A program made the translations under genes and the position numbers. The notes beneath the pieces were generated by a model that had not been told where the DNA came from, made no database searches, and saw only the letters and a list, made by a program, of their open reading frames with translations. From positions 11,183,863 through 11,247,862 of the forward strand of contig OZ234496.1 in assembly GCA_965153455.1 (NCBI GenBank): DNA of 64,000 nt, in the 5' to 3' direction. This stretch comes from Sphagnum compactum. Lineage: Eukaryota; Bryophyta; Sphagnopsida; Sphagnales. Positions 51,201 through 61,073 of this stretch are shown here, piece after piece. The number at the start of each line of letters is the position of its first letter. Positions within the stretch are counted from its first letter, which is position 1.

Positions 51201-54200
51201 AGGATCCTGTTCACAACAGTAGGAGTTGATGGTAGCAGTCAATGACTCAAAGGCCCTTTGGGTTGCTTCTATGTCCAGAGGTTCATCTTCCTGAATCATC
51301 CCCAAAAACCCACATGTAATCTCATTGAACAGTGCACTAGAGTGACTTCTTTTTTAGTCTTCAAGGTTGATGTGACATCCATGTTTACAACAACATTAGA
51401 GTCTTGAACAACATTTCAGAAAAAAGACCAACAGGATTGCACAACAAGATCTACATCTTGAATGAGTACTTTCAGTAAAACTTGGAATGGATCTACACGG
51501 AAAAAAATCTGAGCTTTTTTCACTACAGCAAGAAACAGGGCATACGGAAGTGTTAAGAGCCTAGGGGTACTTGCATGAGGTCCAAAAATGAATGGGAAGT
51601 AATCAGGGATAACTCGCCCCAAAAGCAGATTCGCATCTGTTACAGCCAATTGGCCTCCCTTGCGATAGCAGACTGGTCCGGGATGTGCACTAACTGACTC
51701 TGGACCCACCTGTTTGCCAATTGAATTTAAAGAAAACACAAAAAAAAATGAGGGACACATCAACAGGGAAAAAAAAAGCCTATTTTGTCACCAAGTGCTT
51801 CCATTTACAGCAAAGGGGGCTCAGCAGCTTCCAGAGTCTCAAACACAGCACAGTTGATAAAGAATATTTTTTTGCATGGAAAATGGGTGTTATACCTTGA
51901 ACACACCAGATTGGAATTTCAGCTTTGAGCCACCACCGGCAGCCACTGTATTGATATCGAGTTGTGGGGCCTGCAGTAGAAAACAGGAAAAATATCTTTT
52001 ACAATGTCCCTACTATAGCAATCACAGAATTGCATACCTAGGACCAACATAATGTAATTTTGTAGTCCTAAAAAGCTCTGCCACATCTGTTAGGTGCACA
52101 TACAGTTGCAGACAAATCACATTGACTCCCTGGAGAAACATAATATTCCCTGTATTTCAGTTTACAGTTTAGGGTTCTTTTTCCATCGTATCTTGCTTCA
52201 ATCAATACTGCAAAACAGCAGGCACATTACAGATTTTGAGTCTGTATTCAACTAAACCCAAGACCCACAACCTGTCAAGACAGCATACTTCAAGGGCCAG
52301 TAACACAGGCCAGAAAAGTTAACCTGAATAATGATCCCAGCTGTTTGTGTCTCCAGAACTTGTTCATAACTCCCAGCATACCTGCTTACGTCCGTGGATG
52401 TTCCACCCATGTCAAACCCTATGATCTGCATTTGACAGTTCTCATGAGAAATCTGCAGGTCTCCAGGGGATGGATGGATACAGGTGAAGGAAGGAAACCC
52501 CAGAATTCTTTTGAATAGCAATCTGAGAATTGGATAGTAAATAGTTCAGAAGAGTGTAGATTACCGGCTGCTGAGTCTCCATGCCAAAGGTGGTCTGTGC
52601 ATAACCTACAACACCTCCAGCTGGCCCTGACAGAATTGCCTGTGACCAGATTACAATGAGCGACAAGAGAATTCAACAATAGGGTTCCTGGGAGAAATAT
52701 CATAGAGAAAACATGTTTTCAAGTGTCTTGTCTATTTTAAGTTTAGGAGGATAAGGGATAAAACAGCAGCAGCAGTTGGGAGCATTCCACAAAAGGGATT
52801 TCTTTCTTTCTCGCCACAGTTGTATACATTCTCACACAACCATCCGCATGCATCCCAGCTGAAAACAAAAAGACCCACTGTGCATAGACTTATTCAAAAT
52901 GAAAAAAATCAAACCTTGTGGCCACTGAATCGATGCTCTGGGGTCAGTCCACCATCTGATTGCATGAATGATACCCCCACTTTCTCCAATCCTTCATCAA
53001 ACCCTGAATGAAGAAAGCACAGAAACCATAAGGTCCGCAATAGCTCCAGAGTGGCTCAGTTTGGGTTCATGCAATGTCAAAGCCCCAAGTTGGACTTCTG
53101 GGTTTTCAGGATGAAACAGAAAAGGAACCCGGGTGCACCTGAGAGAAATCCAGACAGATATTCACGGATGACAGGAGTAAGATAGGCATCCACAGTTGCT
53201 GTTAAACCCCTTGGAACTGCTCGCACCATGGGTACTAATGATGATGATGTGGAAACTTGCTTGAATCCTAGAGATTTGGCCAGTTGCTCAACTCTCTGCA
53301 GCCAGAACAACCCAGTCACAAACCCAGTGGTAAGTGACAACATCAGAGACAACAAGACCAAAGAATGGTAAACCCTAAATCCTACCTATCAATTCAGCTA
53401 TCAGACAAGATGCTCTTGATTAGAGCTGAACTGAATACTGAAATCTAGCTACCAGATCCAGATGAGCATTTCTAGCAAACCGCTAGGATGCTGATCTGAC
53501 TGACACCCTCAATCTCTGTTAGGAGAGAAAGAGTTCCTTTGACACTGGGAATATATTCATTTGGTGCACGTGTATTTCACAACCATCAGATGCTGAGATT
53601 TTTTTTTTACAACTGGGCCCATTCTCACCTGCTCATGCTCAGGAAAGGTGTAAGAATGCAAGAAGAGAACTGCCAAACAGGTAATGCCCTTGTCAAGAAG
53701 TCCCTGCAAATATAACACAAACCCCACCAAATCACAATCCATACAAGACAATCATCAGTAATAAACAAGCCAATTACCCCACGTGTCCTGTACAACAGAA
53801 TGCACACTCAAGATTTCAGTAGTCGTGAGGCAAAGTAGTCTACCTGCAACAAAGGTCGGAGGCTTTCTTCATCCAAAGGCTTTATGACTTCCACCATCTC
53901 ACCTGATACCCCCTTGACTGCATGTAATCCTTCAACCTCACAATTTCCTGATGAGCTAAGTGCCAGTTGGACTCGCTCATCCACCTCTATCACCTCTTCA
54001 TACCTGAGCCCATTACAACAAATTCTGATCAGCACTTTCTCTAACACCACACTCATAGTTTTGCTCAAATATCCATTGACTCCGATTCCTGCCAGCACAA
54101 TGTGTTTATCTGTCCCTCTCCAAGCATAATAGATCAGGCATTAGGGTTTGGGGTTCACTGTTCACTGTTCACTGACTTAACAGAAGACCTTGTGCAAAGT

Positions 54201-55865
54201 TGTCAGATCAAGGGTACACTATTCATAGTACTTGGAAACCCAGTGGACAGAAGGCAATGACCTTCATCATTCATGAAATGAAACGAACAATGTTTGAAGT
54301 CAATCTGGCAGAATCCATCAGTCATTCTGCCTGACATTAGACTGGAAGCACCAGTCCCTCAGTTACTTACAAGCAGGATGGCTTGGCAACAGTCAGATCA
54401 AAAATCTTTGGACGTGCTTGGTTTCCAATCTGTAAAAGGTCCTTGAATCCCTGCAAGGCAATGTGACCATAGGTGATCACAAAAGAAACAAAAGAAAATC
54501 CTTCCATCTTATTCCCCGAGCAGCATGTGATGTCCACAATTCAAAAAACATAAAGCAAGATAAGAGAAAACAGAAACCTTAGTGACACAAAGGGCTGTAC
54601 GCTCCCCATTTCTTTCCAGCAAGGCATTCGTTGCCACAGTTGTACCTGTGATCATTTTCAGAATCAATGCATAACATGAGAAAAAAAGTCTTGACTGCTT
54701 AAACCCAAAACCCTACCTTAAGCTGAATGATGGGATGAAGTACTTCTCTCCACATCCCACCACGGTGACAAATAAGAGTCTGACAAAATGTAGCAGTTAT
54801 TGCGTATATCCAAGGATGACATAACAAATAAGTTTGCACATTGAACACATGATGATGACAACAGCAGCCCTTGCGGATGGAAGTTGCAAAGAAAGATCTC
54901 ACCCATGCGGATCCAATCAATTCGTTCTGTCGGCAGCTTAGCTGAGCGTGGGATCTTCTCACCTGTAACCTGGCAGTACAACAGACAATTTCCTTCACTC
55001 TCAATCCAGCACAAATAAGCAGCTAAGAATTTCTCGAATTAAAAGGGGGACAAAAAAGAAAAAAAAAGCTAGAATTCTACAACACAAGGACAACACATAA
55101 AATTCATCTAATGCCACATAACTTCATCTCTCCCAATGGTCAGTCTTCAGGATTGCATGTTCAATTTACAAGCGATGCAGCTAATTGCAAAAGTGACAAA
55201 CCATTTCAGAAGCCCCATAACAATAATAATAATAATACCTCTTCAAGAATGCGGCGGATGCCTTCTCGAGGAGCATCCTCATAGTTTGTTGGGTCTACTG
55301 ACAACAATTTCACCACTCGCCACCCAGGCTCTCCAGGTACCTGCATGGAAAGATAGCATATCACACACACACACACACACATAGAGACAGACAAACATAC
55401 ATACATACATGCATATTAGGTCAAACTCTAAAACATTTTACATATCCAAGGACCTGTAGAACTAACTCAACTCCCTAAGAACCCACCAAAAGAAATGGGC
55501 TCATAGAGACATCCTGATGTCTTCACAGGTTGAACTACAGCATAATAATCCTCACAAAAATTCTCCAAGAGAAAACAACAACAACAACACAGCCTTTCAC
55601 AACACTTTAATGAAAAACATCTCAACTGATGTTACCAGGGATTTTATTCTCAAGCACTTTTGCCCCTCAGGTCTTGGTTGCAGATCAAGCTGAGATTTTG
55701 AGGAATTGGATTCTCAGAAGACCAAGACCCAAAAATAAAATAAAAAAACGAAAGATCAAAACCCCTAAAACCCTAAAACCCTACCTCAGCGTAGATATCA
55801 GTGAATGTGCCTCCTCTGTCAATGCAGAAGCGAAACTGACGCAGTTGCCGATCGTCCTCCGCCAT
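42288..55865 (-). CDS. OXP1: 5-oxoprolinase (ATP-hydrolysing)
   Basis: Cytosolic enzyme opening 5-oxoproline to glutamate with ATP, the last step of plant glutathione degradation. 35 exons, phase-consistent, 1,281 codons (plant enzymes about 1,270): 55865-55785, 55340-55239, 54969-54903, 54645-54578, 54450-54371, 54003-53844, 53703-53629, 53295-53139, 53003-52915, 52639-52565, 52425-52324, 51970-51896, 51709-51571, 51286-51197, 51046-50967, 50858-50756, 49913-49735, 49539-49486, 49293-49214, 49018-48938, 48589-48499, 48312-48238, 47944-47726, 47483-47362, 47197-47107, 46582-46503, 46303-46222, 46088-45960, 45539-45447, 45066-44860, 44646-44578, 44404-44226, 43892-43625, 42837-42720, 42373-42288. 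The hydantoinase A half opens with the nucleotide-binding motif IDRGGTFTD (15-23) and has [14 protein letters not shown] (321-334); the hydantoinase B half runs from about residue 702 ([52 protein letters not shown]). It ends in [10 protein letters not shown] plus a short tail. Start context CTCATGGCGG. The acceptor before exon 14 (AAG rather than CAG) was picked to keep frame. No broken motif seen. Confidence 0.95.
43060..43345. repeat. Diverged tandem duplication (period about 157 bp) in OXP1 intron
   Basis: CTTGGT...TTGGAAAGC.CT.G.TGA...GAGCTA.GGTGTGGA...TTGATT at about 43,090 recurs at about 43,247 with many changes, inside the intron between exons 43892-43625 and 42837-42720. Confidence 0.5.
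45384..45395 (+). repeat. Telomere-like unit in OXP1 intron
   Basis: TTTAGGGTTTAG in the intron 45067-45446... just past exon 45066-44860 in genomic order. Similar single or double units occur in other OXP1 introns near 46,419 and 47,540. Confidence 0.7.
46855..47035. repeat. 76-bp imperfect triplication in OXP1 intron
   Basis: ACTAGGGATGAAATGACATC recurs at about 46,855, 46,931 and 47,007 with similar flanking GGATTTC...AAATTTCAGTT. All copies lie in the intron between exons 47197-47107 and 46582-46503. Confidence 0.8.
47945..48237 (-). other. GC-AG intron in OXP1
   Basis: The exon ends AATAGCACG and the intron begins GCAAGT. Joining there keeps phase 0 and gives the conserved NGNST-IIVEP peptide. 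The next GT, 4 bases on, would break the frame. Confidence 0.75.
49384..49404 (+). repeat. Telomere-like array, 3 units (one variant)
   Basis: TTTAGGG, TTTAGAG, TTTAGGG in tandem within the OXP1 intron 49294-49485. Confidence 0.8.
50281..50394. repeat. Dispersed repeat, copy B
   Basis: Homologous to 41662-41760 over about 110 bp (CAACAACAATT, CATAACC.TATGA, ACCATCACCTTCA); located in the 842-bp OXP1 intron 49914-50755. Confidence 0.6.
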
Positions 55866-56240
55866 GAGAGCTTAGCCTTCCTTGCTCGATCGCTGGCGAC
55901 CCAAGTGGAGATCCCCCGAAAGAGAGAGATGAGAGGAAAAATTGAAGAGGAAAGTCGAAAAAATGAGGTGGTAGCTCGGAGAAACCCTAAAACGCAAGAG
56001 AATGCAAGAGTCGGAGGATCAAGCTGTAGGTCACAGAGGGTAGGTCAGAAAGGAAAAATCTCTAAGTGAGAGCTCAAGAAGGGTCGTGCCACAACACCTT
56101 GGATTGGATATGCTTTTAAGCAAATGAAGCATTGTAACAAGAATTTGCATCAAAAGTGTTTTTTCAGAAATGTGCAAAATGCACAGAAAGAATGGACGAG
56201 GCGAGAAGCGTTTTGCAACGCAGTGGAATGCAATGGAATA
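55866..56240 (-). promoter_or_regulatory. OXP1 upstream region, duplicated elsewhere
   Basis: The immediate OXP1 5' flank and probable leader. About 310 bp of it (55931-56238) matches 59512-59820. On the minus strand it has an 86-codon open frame (56291-56031) ending 166 bp before the OXP1 start; this could act as an upstream ORF if transcribed, but there is no proof of that. Confidence 0.5.
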
Positions 56241-57197
56241 AGGACTGGGGACATATCTCGCCCACGGTAATGTCTGTAACACCTTTACCACTTTCCTGCT
56301 TGGTCACATGGCATGTGGAACTTTTTTGTGGGTCACTGCAATGGGGTGGAGTTTGAATGACGTTGCTGTTGCTGTTTCTCGCTTTTTCATTTTGTTGCTG
56401 TGAATAGGAGGCTCCTTAATAGGGTTCAATGGATTTCATTTCTCTCTTTTAAACAAGGGTTTTATGAAATTTACTTGGGATCAAGGAAAAAACCAGTTGG
56501 TGTCAGTGTTGTGGCCACTGTCGCTTCATGGATGTACAAAAGGAAACCATCCTAAAATTATTCAGGGCCAAATTATTCCTTTACATGTTTTGCCTTCGTC
56601 TGGTCTGAAAGAACCCATTTTAGTGCGAGGTTGGGATTGGAAATTGGATGTTGTTGGAGTTCAATTTTGTAGCAGGCCATTTCATGTGAGTAGGCTGCTG
56701 TTGACAATGCAGCACTGGGTGTGAAAGTTAGTAGCAGAAAATGGGGCTCAGCTATGCAGCACCATTCTTGCATTCTGTCTTGCAGTATGTTCACATATCT
56801 ATCACATTCCTCTGTTTTCTCAAGCAATGTTTCCTCCCAGACTCGCACTGGTATTCAAAACCCAAGCACTCATATGTGAATTGCTGCAAGTGTTTTTCAG
56901 CACTCCATATGAGCTGTGGCTAAAGCAATGTCTCTATTGCTTTTTTCTCTCTTTGGAGAGCAGATGTCAGTTTCCGTTTACCTGAAGGGGTATCTTTCAC
57001 AGGCAAGACAGCATCATTAAGATCACATGTTACAGGCAACATTCTCCATGACTGCAGATGTTTGTATAATAGTTTGCACAAAGTTTTGGGTGGACGTTTA
57101 GATGCTTATCTAAACACCCATCATTGGGAGCTTGTGAAGTCAGTCAGGAATCATGGAGCTTGACATGGCTAAGTTGAAGATCCGACACTCTGAAAGG

Positions 57198-57587
57198 TTA
57201 TGGGTTATGAGTTATGACCCTACCCATCATTGTGTTACCCTGAAACTGTTGCTGTGGAGTCTTTGTCCATAGATTCTGCCTTATGTATGCAATCATAGAC
57301 ATGTGGTCTGCATTCAGCTGGCAATAGAACTCTAGCACCTGCCCATATGTCTCCAGAATTCTCTGTTGTTGTTTGTGTAGGGCATTCCTATTGATGGTCG
57401 AGAGTTGACTTGCTTCATTAGCTATGTTTCTTGAGTGCAAGTCAACATCGGGACTGAATCTTCCTCTTGCTTCCACAAATGCAACAGAAAAGCAAGTCAA
57501 CGTCGGGACTGAATCTTCCTCTTGCTTCCACAAATGCAACAGAAAAGCAAGATTGATGCCCAACTTCTTACCAAGATAATTATGCAC
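57198..57587 (-). CDS. Unrecognised open frame, possible exon or gene fragment
   Basis: A 129-codon frame whose C-terminal two thirds looks protein-like (RGRFSPDVDLHSRNIANEA, INRNALHKQQQRILETYG, QVLEFYCQLNADHMSMIAY, RQNLWTKTPQQQFQGN). I do not recognise a family. The N-terminal part is created by a 55-bp tandem duplication, so the ATG may not be original. A possible acceptor (GTGTAG) lies just upstream. It may be a relic or an exon of a gene not otherwise visible. Confidence 0.35.
   Translation of the reverse strand: MHNYLGKKLGINLAFLLHLWKQEEDSVPTLTCFSVAFVEARGRFSPDVDLHSRNIANEASQLSTINRNALHKQQQRILETYGQVLEFYCQLNADHMSMIAYIRQNLWTKTPQQQFQGNTMMGRVITHNP
57437..57551. repeat. 55-bp tandem duplication
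   Basis: GCAAGTCAAC[A/G]TCGGGACT...GCAACAGAAAA is repeated at 57437 and 57492 with one difference in the parts compared. As 55 is not a multiple of 3, it shifts the reading frame between copies. Confidence 0.95.
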
Positions 57588-57599
57588 TCACCTACACTG

Positions 57600-59511
57600 C
57601 TGTTGGGAGCTGATGAGGTCGGTGGGGTCGTAATGTCAGAGACATAGTGATACTTTCAGGGACTCAAGGAAGATTTATAATTGCAGCCAGTTATGCCATA
57701 ACCCGAGGGAAGTTCCTTCCAGTTTTTTCAAATGATGTGCAAAACAATTTCGGGTTCACCATATTGAAAAACATTTGCCCTTTGCAGTGCTTTGCACTTC
57801 ATTTCTGATCCTCATGCTTGTAATGTTTCCTATGCACTTTTGTCCTTGGTGTCCTTCAACATCATATCTAGCACCTTTAAGGCTCTAGCCTTTAACATCT
57901 TGGCATTTTCTATTATTTGAAAAGAAATATTTCATGTCCAACTTAGCGCACTTAATGTTTCTAGTGTGCTTTTTCGACACCTTGTTATTGCTTGTTGTCA
58001 TTTTATCATTCCTTGTTGGCATTTTCGCTTTTTTCTTGCTACCCATGTTTTGTTATCATTGGCGTTGTTTAAGTGTGTTTTTGTTGGTGACCAAGTGAAG
58101 GTCATCTCTAAACAAAAATGTCATATCAATTTTAAGTTTTATTACGGATGTTTAAATTTGGCAACATTTGCCATGTCAATGTCTCATCTTGCGATGTCCT
58201 TTTAGGATCTTGACCTGGCAATAATCATAATGATTTAAAATCTCAATTTTTTTTGAAAATATTGGACAACTCAAGTCTTCATTGATAATAAAAGAGATCA
58301 AAGTCTAAGCAAGAAATATGTTTTATTGATTCAAAAAGAAAAAATAGTTAAAAAGGAAAAGTTTGCTTACCCATTCCAAAGAGAAGGTGATTAACAGGGA
58401 TTAAATAAAATGTTCACCCCCCAATTCGTGTGTGGAGGTGATATTAAAATTTGTTAAATGACATTTCCCATAAGATATTAAAGAATTTAATGTTTAGAAT
58501 GAGTTTATTAAATTTAATTAAGTTCATAAACATAATAATGATAAAAATAACGTAAACTTATCAAGTTTGATCAAATGTTTCGATGAGTATTTCATTTTCA
58601 ATGTTGACTTGGATATGTTTCTAATTTTGATTAAAATGTGTCTACCAAAATATTACCAAAAAATTCAAATTACAATTTTGTATGTTTTTATATTTAATTT
58701 AATTTAATAAATTATGATGGATATAGAGTGTGGTTTAATGGTTTAAAATACATTATGATATGTTGTCCCTTTCATACGAAACAAAATGTTGAAATTTAAG
58801 ACATTTCGAACAATGTGCAATCATAATGTGCAGGTTAAGAACTATAATTAATATTCGTCTTTCAAAACGTAAAAAATGCATTATTTAATAGGTCATTAAA
58901 CCTAACAACGTAATTGTTAAATTAAAAAGGTGAAACACAAATGCATTTGAGTGTGAAACATGCACAAAGAAATCTCAAAGTTTTTAAAACCTTGATGTGG
59001 CACATAGTGATAATAGGTTGAGACATTTCATTTATAAATAACATCCAATTGATTTAACCAAAATATTAAATCTTTGAATAATGTAAAATTTGAATTCAAA
59101 AGTAAAACTTTGAACATGTGTTAATTAAATAAAAAATTAAAAAAATTCATAAATAAAAATATTGAAATTGTTGTGGTCAACTTGTTTGATTTTTAAGGTC
59201 TTGTTCATTTCAATTTGCATCCAATTTGCAAGCATTGGTGTATTGCTCACAAACTAAATCATTTTTTAAATGATGTGCAAAACAACATAAAGTTCACCTT
59301 ATATACCAATGTGGGTGTTGGTTCACCCAAGGCCATTGCCTAATTTTAGTTCTTCTTTTAGTAGTTTCTAATTGTAAAACCTAGCTTTAGAAACCCCCAA
59401 ACTAAACATGGCCCCCAACCCCAAACCAACCAACATTTCAATTGTAGTCTCATGTACACCCCAAGGTTTGACCCTTTTTAACAGCCCAATTTGTCTTGTG
59501 TTATTTGGGTT
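57600..59511. other. AT-rich intergenic DNA
   Basis: No gene is recognised. AAATGATGTGCAAAACAA with following TTCACC occurs at about 57,731 and 59,269, hinting that the duplication described at 59512 may extend in pieces. Confidence 0.5.
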
Positions 59512-59820
59512 GAAAAATTGAAAGAGAAGGTAAAAAAAAGAGGTGGTAGGTTGGAAAAACCCTAAAATGAAAAAATTAGAAGATCAAAAAGTAGGTCACA
59601 GAAGGTAGGTTAGAAAGGAAAAATCTCTAAGCAGCAAGATAGGGAGCTCAATGAAGACAAGTGGGTCTTGCCACAACACCTTGGATATATTTTTAAGCAA
59701 ATGAAACAATGTAACAAAAGAAAATGTATCAAAAATGTTTTTCATAAATGTGCAAATGCATAGAAAAAATGGACAAGGCGAAAAACGTTGTGCAACACAT
59801 CGTGTCTCATCAAATGCAAA
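59512..59820. repeat. Decayed duplicate of the OXP1 upstream region
   Basis: Shared blocks with 55931-56238 include GAGGTGGTAG, AACCCTAAAA, GTAGGTCACAGA, AGAAAGGAAAAATCTCTAAG, TGCCACAACACCTTGGAT, TTTTAAGCAAATGAA. Differences are mostly G-to-A and C-to-T in this copy (for example GAGGCGAGAAGCG against AAGGCGAAAAACG). Confidence 0.8.
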
Positions 59821-61073
59821 TTTTGAATCCTTCACAATTCACATTGATGCGATGGATTGTGCAAGTTACTTTGTTGTTCTAAGGTTTGGAGGAGAAATTT
59901 ATGAAGAAACAATTCAATATTGCATTGTTGAATGCGAAAGTAGGTCTACAAGAAGTAGGGAGGAAAGAATAGAAGGAAAATAATGAATGAGAGAGAGAAA
60001 GAAAGGGGGGGAAGGAGTGGAAAGTAAATTATTAAGGTGTGGTAGTGATTGCGATGGGTTCTCTACTATTAAGTTTGAGGCCAGTTTTGGGATTACATGC
60101 TAACCAAATGGGACAAAACATATCACTACAACTTGATCATCATCCTCTTTAACAAACTCAAGTCATAAGAAATTTTCATTTGGTTAAGGGTTTCATCTTA
60201 GTTCTCTTGGAAAATCACATATGTTTGGTCTCCCAAATCCTTCTTACAAAGCATACAAGGAATATGTGTTTGTCAAACATGAAGGTCACTCATTGTTGTC
60301 ATGGGCTTTGTCTTATTCTTGGTAGTTGTGTGCCATGCATAATCCTAAGTGGATATATGATTTAACTTTTGTTTCCAATGCAAACTTCAAAAGTAGATTT
60401 TGTTGATTGGTTTGTTTTGCTCATGAATGGGTGTGTTTGGAAATTGAGAAATATTTATTTAATTCCTTGAACAAATTTTATGATAATTAAAAAAATAATA
60501 TGGTTTTTTTGTTAGATAATGGCATGACAAACCAATCCCATTCAACCTTCGGGATCAATTTGAATTTTGCTTATCTTGTGAGTAAACACTACCATTAAAT
60601 ATCTATGTCTTGCACAAATTAACTCAATTGGTTTAACATCTATCAAGCATGCAATTTTGGCACTATTAATCATTGTGTGTTTCTTACACAACCTATCATA
60701 ATCAATGTAAACATTCTTGATGGAAGGATAACAAGACCATGATGACATACACCATCCAAGCCTCAAGGAGTTTTACATAATTCATGTGTAATCTCTTGAT
60801 TTATGTTTCTTTGTTGTTAGCCAACATCTTGTTTGAGTCTTCCCATTGCTTTTGGAAACTCAAGATGCAAAATTTGTAAAATCATTTGTCCAAAAATTTG
60901 GGGTTTGTTATTAGTTACTTCTTTACACCTTCTATCAAGAGCTAATCATTATCAATTCCATTTTATCACTCAACAAGATCATTCCAATTCATAAATACAT
61001 GTAATGAACATGAAAGAACTTTTGTGTTGTTGCCACAAAAAATATTACACAAGTTAACCTCTAAATTTTAGAA
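59821..61073. other. Intergenic DNA upstream of the helicase relic
   Basis: No gene is recognised. The minus-strand frame 60542-60766 (74 codons, with IKNVYIDYDRLCKKH) looks weakly protein-like but matches no family I know. Confidence 0.45.

Noticed and set aside
42288-55865. Possible bacterial hydantoinase genes hyuA/hyuB
   Set aside because: Both halves are fused in one intron-rich eukaryotic gene with phase-consistent splicing; this is OXP1.
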